A stretch of DNA of 64,000 nt from Phycisphaerales bacterium. GTDB lineage: Bacteria; Planctomycetota; Phycisphaerae; Phycisphaerales; SM1A02. A program made the translations under genes and the position numbers. Under the pieces are notes generated by a model. That model was given only the letters and a program-made list of their open reading frames with translations. It had not been told where the DNA came from and did not search any database. Below are positions 8,991 to 17,709 of this stretch, in pieces. The DNA lies in the NCBI GenBank assembly GCA_028278245.1, contig JANQEQ010000131.1, positions 1 through 64,000 of the forward strand, written 5' to 3'. Numbering within the stretch: position 1 is the stretch's first letter; every line of letters starts with the position of its first letter.

Positions 8991-9021
8991 ACCACTCACA
9001 ACAAGGGAGATAATTTCCCCA

Positions 9022-9639
9022 ATGCCCTGGTCGCAACCAATCTGGCTTGCCAGTACGTCCCCGAGGCGGCGTCTTATGCTGCAGGAAGCCGGGATTGCAG
9101 CCAGGGTACACCCATCCGATCTTGATGATGGCAGGCTGCAACACCAGGCGGTTTCCCCCATCATCTGGGTCATGGCCCTGGCATATTTCAAAGCTCGTCG
9201 CGTGGTTGATACGTTACACAATTCAGGCTCTCCCCAGGGTACCGTTTTGGGGGCTGATACAGTCTGCGTCCATGATGGGAGGATCTTTGGCCAACCACCC
9301 GATGAAGAAACCGCTCGATCCATGATCTCCCAGATGCGAAATCGAACACACCAGACCATCACCGGTGTATGCCTGATGTCATTGGAAAACACAGACAAGT
9401 CGGTTCAACGCAGGATCTTTTATGATCGGGCAATTGTCACAATCGGATCGCTCAGTGATCAAGAGATTCATCAGTATGTCTCCAGCGGTCAGTGGAAGGG
9501 GAAAGCAGGTGGATACAATCTCTCAGAACGAGTTGATGCGGGCTGGCCGATCCAATGTGAAGGCGATCCGACGACAGTGATGGGACTTCCCATGCAACGA
9601 TTGATGAGAGATATCCTGCCGCCGGAGTGTTTGCAATGA
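9022..9639 (+). CDS. Maf family nucleotide pyrophosphatase
   Basis: A 205-aa Maf/YhdE-type protein that hydrolyses non-canonical or modified nucleoside triphosphates. The start at ATG 9022 is fixed by AAGGGAG eleven bases upstream and by the family start LASTSPRRRLMLQEAG; the longer frame from 8959 overlaps the previous gene. Other motifs are the GTVLGADTVCV loop, DEETARSMISQM, and the C-terminal GKAGGYNLSERVDAG, corresponding to the family's KAGAYGIQG segment. The N-terminal half has an unusually long middle (VSPIIWVMALAYFKARRVV). It lies in the middle of an envelope operon, 31 bases after the glycosyltransferase and overlapping the next gene. Confidence 0.9.
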   Translation: MPWSQPIWLASTSPRRRLMLQEAGIAARVHPSDLDDGRLQHQAVSPIIWVMALAYFKARRVVDTLHNSGSPQGTVLGADTVCVHDGRIFGQPPDEETARSMISQMRNRTHQTITGVCLMSLENTDKSVQRRIFYDRAIVTIGSLSDQEIHQYVSSGQWKGKAGGYNLSERVDAGWPIQCEGDPTTVMGLPMQRLMRDILPPECLQ

Positions 9640-10076
9640 TCACACCGGCGGTGATTCATCCCGGACTGACGGTTCCTATCGGATTTGTCGCGTTGATTGC
9701 CCTGTTGTGGTATTGCCAACGTGTATGGCGAACCCCGATGTCAGCGGGGCGTCGTCGCGTTCGCTTCGGTTCCATAACTTGCCTGATCATGGCGGATATT
9801 ACACTGGTTGCTGTGCTTAGTTTCGTCTCCCACCAGACACACCCCTTCCTGTGGGCCTCGCTGTGGCTCGGAATACTGGCACTGATGGTGTTGGTGATTC
9901 TGCTGGCTTTCCTGGATGCGCTGAAAAACTGGACGTGGTACGAGGAGGAAAAACTTCGCGTCTGGGATGAGATGATGCATGCGACAAGAAAGGACCTGCG
10001 CGAAAGATCAAATCTGAGCTGTCCTGATGTATCGGGAAATGAAGAAACGAACTCCACACCGGAGTCGGCTTCGTGA
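9636..10076 (+). CDS. Small integral membrane protein, unknown function
   Basis: ATG 9636 overlaps the Maf stop as ATGA, the usual sign of translational coupling, so it is preferred over ATG 9627. The 146-aa product has three hydrophobic helices (roughly residues 8-27, 45-63 and 68-93) and a charged cytoplasmic-type tail with WYEEEKLRVWDEMMHATRKDLRER. No family was recognised. Its place between Maf and LpxK in a tightly overlapping operon suggests an envelope role, which is inference only. Confidence 0.75.
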   Translation: MITPAVIHPGLTVPIGFVALIALLWYCQRVWRTPMSAGRRRVRFGSITCLIMADITLVAVLSFVSHQTHPFLWASLWLGILALMVLVILLAFLDALKNWTWYEEEKLRVWDEMMHATRKDLRERSNLSCPDVSGNEETNSTPESAS

Positions 10077-11104
10077 ACCGTCCCCTGCCTCCACTCCTGA
10101 CACCGATTGCCACGTGCGCATCGTGGTTTTATGGTGCGGGAGTTGCCCGGCGGAATCAGAAATATGATCGTGCCGGACCACGCGGAAGAATCGATCTACC
10201 GGTGATCAGTGTGGGAAATATCACCGCTGGTGGCACGGGCAAAACACCGATGGTCCAGTGGATCGTTCAGCGCCTGTGCCAAATGGACCATCATCCGATG
10301 ATCGCATTGCGGGGCTATCGCGCACATGCTGATGAGCCAAGTGACGAAGAACAGGAACACCGTTTTCGATTCGATTCTGTTCCATTGGCAGTGGGAGGCG
10401 ATCGGCTGGAAACGCTGCGCAAGATTTTGCCCATCCAACGGGAAGTTGACTGTGTGGTAATGGATGATGGCTTTCAACATCGTCAGCTTCACCGTGATCT
10501 GGATCTGGTATTGATCGATGCAACACGAAACACGATGCAGGATGAACTGCTGCCTCGCGGCTGGTTGCGCGAACCGCTGAAAAATCTCAGTCGAGCCGAC
10601 GGCGTGATTGTCACCCGCGCTGAGTCAATCGATGAAAAACTCGCCGTTCAAGTCACACATCATCACGGACGAGAACCGCTCGCGTGGTGCCGCCATATCT
10701 GGTCCGATCTGGATATTTATGATCAATCGTCGGATCTTCGTACTGAATCGCCAACCTGGTTGGCAGGCAAGCGGGTAGTAACCATGTTCGGGACAGGTCA
10801 TCCACAAGCGATCACCAGACAATTATCACAGGCCGGGGCAGAAATAGTCCAGGATATTGCCGTTCGCGATCATGAGCATTATAAACCGAAGCATCTCACA
10901 ATTATCAAGCAATGCTGTACGGACGCTGATGCCCTTGTGGTGACGAGAAAAGATTGGGTGAAACTGCGTAAGCTGGTAGACTTAACCAACTGGTCGATGC
11001 CGATTGTCGTCCCCAGACTGGAGCTTGAAGTCTTCCACGGCGAGTCGGCGTTAATCGCCTTGATTCAGGAGCGAATAACTCAAAACACGTCGGGTCAGGA
11101 ATAA
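10073..11104 (+). CDS. lpxK: Tetraacyldisaccharide 4'-kinase LpxK
   Basis: A 343-aa kinase that phosphorylates the 4' position of the lipid A disaccharide in the inner membrane. It starts at GTG 10073, overlapping the previous stop as GTGA. The N terminus has the membrane-associated start and the P-loop NITAGGTGKTPMV (GGTGKT at residues 53-58); then LRGYRA, GGDRLETL, VDCVVMDDGFQHRQLHRDLDLVLIDA, and the C-terminal TRKDWVKL, all typical of LpxK. Its presence, with HldE and the LpxL-like protein at 21.9 kb, indicates that this bacterium makes lipid A. Confidence 0.96.
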   Translation: MNRPLPPLLTPIATCASWFYGAGVARRNQKYDRAGPRGRIDLPVISVGNITAGGTGKTPMVQWIVQRLCQMDHHPMIALRGYRAHADEPSDEEQEHRFRFDSVPLAVGGDRLETLRKILPIQREVDCVVMDDGFQHRQLHRDLDLVLIDATRNTMQDELLPRGWLREPLKNLSRADGVIVTRAESIDEKLAVQVTHHHGREPLAWCRHIWSDLDIYDQSSDLRTESPTWLAGKRVVTMFGTGHPQAITRQLSQAGAEIVQDIAVRDHEHYKPKHLTIIKQCCTDADALVVTRKDWVKLRKLVDLTNWSMPIVVPRLELEVFHGESALIALIQERITQNTSGQE

Positions 11105-11140
11105 CAGGAAAAATCTCCGACTCGTGAATAAGAAACCGTT

Positions 11141-12649
11141 ATGACCTCAACCCTCACCAACCTGTTATCCAAACTGCGCGACTATCAGCCATTCTCCGTC
11201 ATGGTGGTGGGGGACTTTATGCTCGATGAAATGGTTTATGGCGCAGCAGAACGGCTCAGTCCCGATGCGCCCGTTCCCGTCCTGCGGGTTGATCAGAAGC
11301 GCACCCGGCATCAGGCAGGTGGAGCTGCAAACGTTGCCCTGTGTCTGATGGCTCTGCTGGGTAAGGTCAAGTGCTTCGGGATCAAAGGTCATGATGAAGC
11401 GGGACAGAACCTGCAAGCTCTCCTGCGGAGTGCTGGTTGTGATGCCGACGGGTTGATTACGGATCCCGGCCGTCCCACCACAGTGAAGCGCTCACTGATC
11501 GGTCTGGCGCAGCATCGTCACCCGCAGAAGATGTTCAGACTCGATCAGGAATCAACGGATCCGCTCGATAACGAAATCCAACAGCAATTACTCCAGCTGA
11601 TCCTTCCCCATCTGGATTCAGTACAGGTGGTGTGTCTGGAGGATTACAACAAGGGGGTGTGCAGCGAATCGTTTTGCCGGGAGCTGATATCACACTGTCG
11701 GGCAAAGGGCGTTCAGGTATTGGTCGATCCTGCTTCGATCGATGATTACAGCAAATACACCGGTGCCACTGCCATCACGCCCAATCGTACGGAAGCTGAA
11801 CGCGCCACGAAATGGGATACACCGCTTGATTCATCGCAGGTGCATCAGGCCGGTCTGGCAATCCAATTGCTGGAAAGATTAGACCTGGATGCGGTGGTTC
11901 TGACGCTGGACAAGCAGGGTGCGTTGCTACACGAACGTGGTGGGGATCCGATTATTGTGCCGACGATTGCACGCAGTGTTTACGATGTCACCGGTGCGGG
12001 TGATGTGGTTCTGGCAGCGTTGGCCGCCGGCCGTGCGCATCAGCTTACGTGGGTAGAATCGGTTGTCCTGGCCAATGCCGCGGCAGGTCTGGAAGTTGAA
12101 GTCTTCGGCGCGCAGCCCATTCCCTTCAATCAGGTTCACCGCGAATTGCAAGCCCAGGCAGAACCCAAAGCGCGCAAGATGCGCACATTGACTGAACTGC
12201 TCCTGGAAGTGGAAGACCATCGAGAAGCGGGAAGAACCGTTGTATTTACCAACGGTTGTTTCGATGTGATCCATGCCGGCCATATTGCATATCTCCGGGA
12301 ATCTCGACAGCAGGGAGATGTGTTGATCGTTGCCGTTAACAGCGATGAACAGGTCCGCGAACAAAAGGGAGATGGACGACCGATTTATGGCATCGACGAT
12401 CGCATGGATATCCTGGCGGAATTGCAGTGCGTAGATTATCTGATCGAATTTGCCCAGCCCACGGTACACGATCTGCTCCGCGCTATTCAGCCGGAGGTTT
12501 ATGTCAAAGGTGGTGATTACGAGCCGGGTGCAATTAATGAATGGGATCTCATTCAGGAACTGGGCCTGGAGCTGCGGATACTCGCGCACCGCCCCGGCCT
12601 GGGGAGCACTGATGTGATCAAGCGGATTGCTCGGGCGGCGGATGTATAA
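11141..12649 (+). CDS. hldE: Bifunctional heptose 7-phosphate kinase / heptose 1-phosphate adenylyltransferase HldE
   Basis: A 502-aa two-domain enzyme that phosphorylates D-glycero-D-manno-heptose 7-phosphate at C1 and then adenylylates heptose 1-phosphate to form the ADP-heptose precursor of LPS core. Residues 1 to about 335 are a PfkB/ribokinase-fold kinase: VVGDFMLDEMVYG, the HQAGGAANVA strand, and DVTGAGDVV with the catalytic Asp. Residues about 360-500 are a cytidylyltransferase-like domain with FTNGCFDVIHAGH (HxGH at 378-381) and VKGGDYEPGAINE. Fusion of both activities is normal for the family. It follows lpxK by 36 bases. Confidence 0.96.
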   Translation: MTSTLTNLLSKLRDYQPFSVMVVGDFMLDEMVYGAAERLSPDAPVPVLRVDQKRTRHQAGGAANVALCLMALLGKVKCFGIKGHDEAGQNLQALLRSAGCDADGLITDPGRPTTVKRSLIGLAQHRHPQKMFRLDQESTDPLDNEIQQQLLQLILPHLDSVQVVCLEDYNKGVCSESFCRELISHCRAKGVQVLVDPASIDDYSKYTGATAITPNRTEAERATKWDTPLDSSQVHQAGLAIQLLERLDLDAVVLTLDKQGALLHERGGDPIIVPTIARSVYDVTGAGDVVLAALAAGRAHQLTWVESVVLANAAAGLEVEVFGAQPIPFNQVHRELQAQAEPKARKMRTLTELLLEVEDHREAGRTVVFTNGCFDVIHAGHIAYLRESRQQGDVLIVAVNSDEQVREQKGDGRPIYGIDDRMDILAELQCVDYLIEFAQPTVHDLLRAIQPEVYVKGGDYEPGAINEWDLIQELGLELRILAHRPGLGSTDVIKRIARAADV

Positions 12650-12671
12650 CTCTAAATTAATAAGGTGGGGT

Positions 12672-13400
12672 ATGATCCACGTTGCGATATTGATGAAACC
12701 TTATGTTGATCTCCTTCTTAAGGGGATGAAGACGATCGAGTGTCGTCTGACAAAACAAGCGCGCGCACCTTATGAAGCGATCGAGCCTGCGGAGCGCATT
12801 TATTTTAAACAATCATCCGGGCCGTATCAGGCTACGGCTCTTGTTGAGCATGTGATGTTTGTTTCCGATCTCACGCCCAGACAGGTTGTCGGTCTTCAAC
12901 GAGATTACAATGAACAGATCTGCGGCGACGATGCGTTCTGGAAATGGAAACGAAACAGTCGCTACGCATCATTGATCTGGCTCAGGGATATTCAGCCGGT
13001 TGATACTGGTCCGGATATTCCGCCTCTGCAGGGAGTTGCCTGGAAAATCCTCAAAAAGGAACCAGCTTGGCGGCGACATGTCACCGGTGCGCATTCGTTC
13101 TGCACGACGATCACTGAAGGTAATATCCGTAATAACACCTTGTATGTCACAAAGGTAATGAATCGATTCCCTCCGGCAACCATCGGCGGACGAACGAAAA
13201 ACGAAGCGGGGAACTCGGTCACGCTGATACTCTTCGACGGGCCGATGGTGCGCAGCGACATTGTTGGTGCGCGAAAACTTATTCGATCTCGAGTGTGGGG
13301 GAAGTGGTTCAGGCAACATAAAGCCCGACCGGGCGACCAGGTGGTATTTTCCCCGATTGATGAAAGCACATTTACCGTAGGTCTCACGCGCAGCAGATAA
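12672..13400 (+). CDS. ASCH-domain protein with a B3-like C-terminal half
   Basis: A 242-aa protein; ATG 12672 is preferred to 12627 because AAGGTGGGG precedes it and the longer frame overlaps hldE. Residues 1-130 resemble ASCH/PUA-fold domains (AILMKPYVDLLLKGMKTIECRL, then RIYFKQSSGPYQATALVEHV), a fold that usually binds RNA or modified nucleotides. The second half (NTLYVTKVMNRFPPATIGG, then VTLILFDGPMVRSDIVGARKLIRSR, WGKWFRQHKARPGDQVVFSPID) looks like a B3-type DNA-binding pseudobarrel: phe/pro start, 'l.dg' strand and the 'wf..h...pGD.v.f' close. The latter call is pattern recognition only. The function is unknown; a regulator or nucleic-acid quality-control protein are options. Confidence 0.7.
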   Translation: MIHVAILMKPYVDLLLKGMKTIECRLTKQARAPYEAIEPAERIYFKQSSGPYQATALVEHVMFVSDLTPRQVVGLQRDYNEQICGDDAFWKWKRNSRYASLIWLRDIQPVDTGPDIPPLQGVAWKILKKEPAWRRHVTGAHSFCTTITEGNIRNNTLYVTKVMNRFPPATIGGRTKNEAGNSVTLILFDGPMVRSDIVGARKLIRSRVWGKWFRQHKARPGDQVVFSPIDESTFTVGLTRSR

Positions 13401-13418
13401 ACATAAGTTAATGAAACC

Positions 13419-13486
13419 CAAGCCGGGTATGAGAGATGCTTTTTGCATCACGAATGCCCGGGTATCCCCCACACGTACCCGGCTTG
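13419..13486. terminator. Bidirectional hairpin between convergent genes
   Basis: CAAGCCGGGTA (13419-13429) pairs perfectly with TACCCGGCTTG (13476-13486) around a 46-base interior that itself holds the hairpin GATGC-TTTTT-GCATC. It lies between the convergent ASCH gene and the FtsK-like gene and is a likely transcription stop for both. Confidence 0.6.
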
Positions 13487-13496
13487 ATCTTCGCGC

Positions 13497-16400
13497 TCAG
13501 GATGATCGTTGACGCAGCTGTTCCGCAACATGCTCAAGCCAGTCCGCCTCGGGAAAAGCGTACGGACGGAATTTTTCGAGTGTACCCTGCTCTTCACTGA
13601 AAAAGAGCGCGCGACGCAATCCCAATTTGGAAGCGACCGGTGAATCGATCAGGTTGCTTGAATCAGTTGCCCCCATTTGAAACAGTACCCTCAATTCAAA
13701 TTCGCGCATGGATGCGCGGTCACAGGTGCGTTCGAAATTTGCCGCCGTATCACACCATGCAACCGTGTGTATTCCCACGGGTGGCCCATCCCGCAACAAG
13801 GTTGTGAAGCATTGATCGGGACGTGCCACCTGAGCATCCGGGTCTGCTGTGAAACTGAATTCGTCAACATGTCGTAATTGTCGATAGCGCTGCAGGCAGT
13901 GAATGAACAGGTACACCGACGGAGTAGCAGGATCGTCCGCTTCCTGCCGTTGCTCCACCTCGGCGGCAAGTTGCTGCACCACATCAGCGACCTGTCGGTA
14001 TGCCACGGTGTGGGTTTCATGTGGGGTAAGTTCTGCAAGTTGATCCAGTTGACCCAGATGTGGTGAGTCGGATGGACTTCCATCGAGAATGTAAAATTGC
14101 GCATCATTCGGTGGATGTTGCAGAGCGAGACTGAGCATCGACGACGCAAGCATGGCCAGCGCTGCATCATCGCGTTGGCCCACGATGATCAGGTTGCTTC
14201 CACTCTGCCGACGCAACGTACCCATTGTCGGATCCTTGATCGCAATTGCCTCGCCCAACCAGGCGCGTGGTGCAGGTGCGCGCTTTGGCCATTTGTTACG
14301 CGAGATAAGTTCCGACAGGAATTGATTCCGGGTTAGATCAGCCGGGACATTACCTTCAAACACGATAAGCGGTTCGGATCGATCGTGTTTATGCTGCAAA
14401 ACCTGCTGATCGACTTGCTCCAGTGATGATTCGCGATCGGCTTCCGGGAGCCAGCAGATCTGAAACGGACTGTTACCTTCCACAGTACCTGCCATGTCGT
14501 TGTAAATGGCTTCACCCGGCCGGGCGAGGAGTCGGGCGGCAGCATTGTCATCACCAAAGATCAGATATGAATCCGCCTCGCTGCATTGAAGTGCAATGCG
14601 GACCGCCATTTGCTCGATGGTGCTGCGCGCTAGGGTATATGCTCCGCCGAGCGTTTGTGATCCGAGCAGAACGTGGATGCCGAACGCGCGCCCCTGTCTT
14701 ACAAGCCGATCCATCAGCAGCGCAGCGTCCTGTCCGATCTTATCATCTTCAACAAACAACTCCTGAAATTCATCGATGATGAGCAGAATACGCGGCAAAG
14801 ATTCAACATGATCCAGCGTGCGGTAACCGGGAAGATCCTGCACCCCCAGTTCACGGAAAAGATTGCCGCGATGTTTAAGTTCACCATCCAGACGCTGCAA
14901 TGCGCTGAGTCCGAATTCCCGATCGCTTTCGATAGCCACCACGCGCGCGTGAGGCAGATCATGGGTTGCGTAAGTTTTAAACTCCACACCCTTCTTGAAG
15001 TCCACGAGGTAGAATTCGACTTCCTGTGGGCTGAACCATAACGCAAGGTTTGTGATCAGCACATGCAGGAGGGTTGATTTGCCGGAACCGGTTTTACCTG
15101 CAATGAGTACATGCTGCGCTGTTCCGTGCCCGAGTTCGAGATATTGCAGTTTCGTTGCGCCTGCTCGACCCAACGGAATGCGAACCTCATGTGTAGTTTT
15201 ATGTGACCATAGTTGATTCTCGGGCGGCGCGATAACCTGGAATGGAACCTCCACTCGTGATGAATCACGTGCTGCCTCACCGATGATCTTTAATTTATGA
15301 GTTAAGAATGCTTCGCTGGGTGGTGTATCCAGCACGAGAGGCCAGGATGAATAATCATCATCCTGATAGACGAATCGATCTTCCTTGAACATAAGTGTAG
15401 CGCTTTGCCTGCGGAGATCTTCCCGTTGCAAGCCGGTAGGGAGCTTGTTCCTGCTATCAGCAGCGATAAGCGTGTACACACCGCAGCGCTTACCGCTGTT
15501 AATAACACTGGCTAATCGTTGTGCTGCCGTGTCGGTGAAGTTCGTTGGAAGGTCGGCAATAACGAGAAAGCGATATGGTTCTGCGATCTCGCCCGCATGT
15601 TCGTTATACTCACCGATGGTTTCAAATTCATTGCGGAGATATTTCTGAATCACATTTTCCATGTGTTCGGTGAGGTCGGCCAGCCGCTGTTCGATGTGGC
15701 GCGATTCGGTCCATATCTTTCCACCCACGATCGCTTCCTGGAAATCTGCCAGGTGCATGAAGCCAGCAAAATTCTGCCCCAGGCCGACCGGATCGATAAT
15801 CGTGAAACGCACTTTTCCCGGCGGAAATGAAGTCAGCAGTCGGAACATCGTCAATTGCAAAGTGAGCATCGCCTGCGGTCGTCCCTCGGCAGATGATTCC
15901 AGCAGCAGTGATCCCTGTTCAGGAAAGGCCAGGAACGCAGGCAGTGTGAAGTTCGTCGGCTCATCCAGAATCAATCGCTGATCCTGCGGGATGCCACCGG
16001 GAATCTCCGCGAGGTTAATTTGCATTTCACCAAAACGAATTGCGGGAATGAAATCGTGAGGCGGCTTCCATGCTTTCCATGAGGTGTCTGTCCATTCGGG
16101 GAAGTATCGGGCTGAAGCATCGTTAACCTGATGGATCATTGCATAAGTTTCCGCCATGCCCTGTTTCCACTGCGATTCCATCTGCTCCCACTGTTGCTGA
16201 TGGGTTGTTTCATTATCTGAAATGATGTGATCGCGTTTTTCGGTGATGCGCTTCGTGTCTGATTCATATTTCTGATCAGCGTCAGACAGTCTTTTCCGGT
16301 AGGTATCATGCGATCGTTGAAGCGAATCATCGCGGCGCTGTTTGAGATCAGCCAGACGCTGGGGGTACTTCTCGTTTATGTTACTCAGGTGGTGTTCGCG

Positions 16401-17465
16401 ACGCTGAACGACATTCTCCACGAGTGGGCCATACTTCTCGTCAGCCTCAGCCAGTTCACGATCGCGCTGCTGACGCAGCTCGGTTTCTTCCAGTTGGCGA
16501 CGTTCCTGTGCCTGTTCCAGACAGGCATCAGCAGCGATGTGTGCGTGGTCGAGCGACTGTTCCAGATTGTGAATCGTTACACGTATTCGTTGCCGAGCAG
16601 TTGCGTGGAGGAGAATGATCAATCCAGCCAGCACAACCAGCGTGGCCAGACCGACTGAGGTGGGCCAGAGAACAGATTGCCAGGAAGTAATGAGACCGGC
16701 CGCCACAACAGAGATGGCAATGAGAAATCCTGCCAGAAGAAATATGCCCGGACCACGGAACAGCCTAGCGGTGGTTTCACTGCGCAGTGCTTCCAGGTGT
16801 ATTCGTGCCGCTTCGTGTTGTTTTGCCAATGCAGGCTCTGCATCCGATTGTTTGAAATCGGAAATCGTGACATCTTCAACTTGAATGGTTGGTGTCTTCT
16901 GGCGATATTGCTTGAGAAGGTCTCGCGATTCCTGTCGAATCTCCTTCAATTGTTCCTGTGTATCTTCCAGCGCAGCCTGGGATTCTTCATAATGCTGTCT
17001 GGGTTGATTCTCCTTCGCTTCATACACGGTTTCCGCAACCCATCGAGCCTCTTCCCATTTCTGACGGACTTTCAGCTCGTTGGCGTCCGCTTTTTCGTTG
17101 ATACGGTCCTGAGCCACACTGATCGAACGCTGGGTGCGGCTGTATTTGCTCGTAAACTCATCCTCAACATGACGATCATGTTCGCGATGATCAGTTTCTG
17201 CTGCCTGTTTTTCGTGTTGGTGACGAAATTCAGTTTGTTCAATACCTTCCTGATATTCCTTTTCCGCCTGATCACGAGTAGTACGAAACGTCTGCTCGAT
17301 CTGCTCTTCTGCCTCGGCACGATCAGCCGCAAGCTGAATCAGGTTCCTCAACACCGTGCGCACCTTGTCCGTCAGAGGTAATTGGCTCATTGACGTAAAC
17401 TCCTGCAATGATCCAATGCCTGTTGCTGAGAATAGAGGCGGTGTCGTGAGTTCAGGTTCATTCAC
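13497..17465 (-). CDS. FtsK/SpoIIIE-type ATPase, EccC-like core of a type VII secretion-like system
   Basis: A 1322-aa protein starting at GTG 17465, overlapping the stop of the 70-aa gene by eight bases (ATG internal to residue 26 is the alternative). Residues about 35-230 are coiled coil; two membrane helices lie at 237-259 and 264-288; a second coiled coil runs to about 435. Then come three FtsK/SpoIIIE-like ATPase modules. The middle one has an intact Walker A, IAGKTGSGKSTLL at 788-800, and Walker B LLIIDEF at 894-900, with SQTLGG following. The first (about 500-700; LLLESSAEGRPQAML where the P-loop should be) and third (about 1065-1322; LIIVGQRDDAALAML) have lost the Lys/Thr. Three modules in a row and the adjacent WXG100 gene match EccC-class motors rather than chromosome-segregation FtsK; no FtsK gamma domain is visible. 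Confidence 0.9.
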   Translation of the reverse strand: MNEPELTTPPLFSATGIGSLQEFTSMSQLPLTDKVRTVLRNLIQLAADRAEAEEQIEQTFRTTRDQAEKEYQEGIEQTEFRHQHEKQAAETDHREHDRHVEDEFTSKYSRTQRSISVAQDRINEKADANELKVRQKWEEARWVAETVYEAKENQPRQHYEESQAALEDTQEQLKEIRQESRDLLKQYRQKTPTIQVEDVTISDFKQSDAEPALAKQHEAARIHLEALRSETTARLFRGPGIFLLAGFLIAISVVAAGLITSWQSVLWPTSVGLATLVVLAGLIILLHATARQRIRVTIHNLEQSLDHAHIAADACLEQAQERRQLEETELRQQRDRELAEADEKYGPLVENVVQRREHHLSNINEKYPQRLADLKQRRDDSLQRSHDTYRKRLSDADQKYESDTKRITEKRDHIISDNETTHQQQWEQMESQWKQGMAETYAMIHQVNDASARYFPEWTDTSWKAWKPPHDFIPAIRFGEMQINLAEIPGGIPQDQRLILDEPTNFTLPAFLAFPEQGSLLLESSAEGRPQAMLTLQLTMFRLLTSFPPGKVRFTIIDPVGLGQNFAGFMHLADFQEAIVGGKIWTESRHIEQRLADLTEHMENVIQKYLRNEFETIGEYNEHAGEIAEPYRFLVIADLPTNFTDTAAQRLASVINSGKRCGVYTLIAADSRNKLPTGLQREDLRRQSATLMFKEDRFVYQDDDYSSWPLVLDTPPSEAFLTHKLKIIGEAARDSSRVEVPFQVIAPPENQLWSHKTTHEVRIPLGRAGATKLQYLELGHGTAQHVLIAGKTGSGKSTLLHVLITNLALWFSPQEVEFYLVDFKKGVEFKTYATHDLPHARVVAIESDREFGLSALQRLDGELKHRGNLFRELGVQDLPGYRTLDHVESLPRILLIIDEFQELFVEDDKIGQDAALLMDRLVRQGRAFGIHVLLGSQTLGGAYTLARSTIEQMAVRIALQCSEADSYLIFGDDNAAARLLARPGEAIYNDMAGTVEGNSPFQICWLPEADRESSLEQVDQQVLQHKHDRSEPLIVFEGNVPADLTRNQFLSELISRNKWPKRAPAPRAWLGEAIAIKDPTMGTLRRQSGSNLIIVGQRDDAALAMLASSMLSLALQHPPNDAQFYILDGSPSDSPHLGQLDQLAELTPHETHTVAYRQVADVVQQLAAEVEQRQEADDPATPSVYLFIHCLQRYRQLRHVDEFSFTADPDAQVARPDQCFTTLLRDGPPVGIHTVAWCDTAANFERTCDRASMREFELRVLFQMGATDSSNLIDSPVASKLGLRRALFFSEEQGTLEKFRPYAFPEADWLEHVAEQLRQRSS

Positions 17466-17670
17466 ATTCCCGTCGTGCCTTGGCCAGAAGAAGACTCATA
17501 TTTTCCATGGCGTTAATCGCAGTTTTCAGATCACGTTCAAGCGGAACCAGGTATTGTTTTTCAACCTCTTTTGAAACAGGATCATTCCATTGGTGTCTGG
17601 TCTGATCCCACAGAAGGAGTAGATCCTTCATCATACCGAGAAGTCTGGTTCGGCTGGCTCGAACACTCAT
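17458..17670 (-). CDS. Small helical protein with a WND turn (possible WXG100-like partner)
   Basis: A 70-aa all-helical protein. It has Met-rich first helix (RTRLLGMMKDLLLLWDQTR), a central HQWNDPVSKE and a second helix (LVPLERDLKTAINAMENMSLLLAKAR). The Trp-x-Asp between two helices mirrors the TWRD turn of the WXG100 protein in the same operon and the W-x-G of the family, although the protein is shorter than the usual 100 residues. It lies 39 bases after the 339-aa gene and overlaps the ATPase gene start by eight bases, so translation of the two is probably coupled. No database family was recognised. Confidence 0.65.
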   Translation of the reverse strand: MSVRASRTRLLGMMKDLLLLWDQTRHQWNDPVSKEVEKQYLVPLERDLKTAINAMENMSLLLAKARRECE

Positions 17671-17709
17671 TTTGAGTTTAAAATTCCTTATGAAGTAATG
17701 AGCACAGGC

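Noticed and set aside
12627-12671. Upstream extension of the ASCH gene overlapping hldE
   Set aside because: The internal ATG has a good ribosome-binding site and the extension (MLGRRMYNSKLIRWG) is not like the family.
13497-17465. Reading the ATPase as chromosome-segregation FtsK
   Set aside because: Two membrane helices instead of four, three ATPase-like modules, no gamma domain and an adjacent WXG100 gene point to EccC-like secretion instead.
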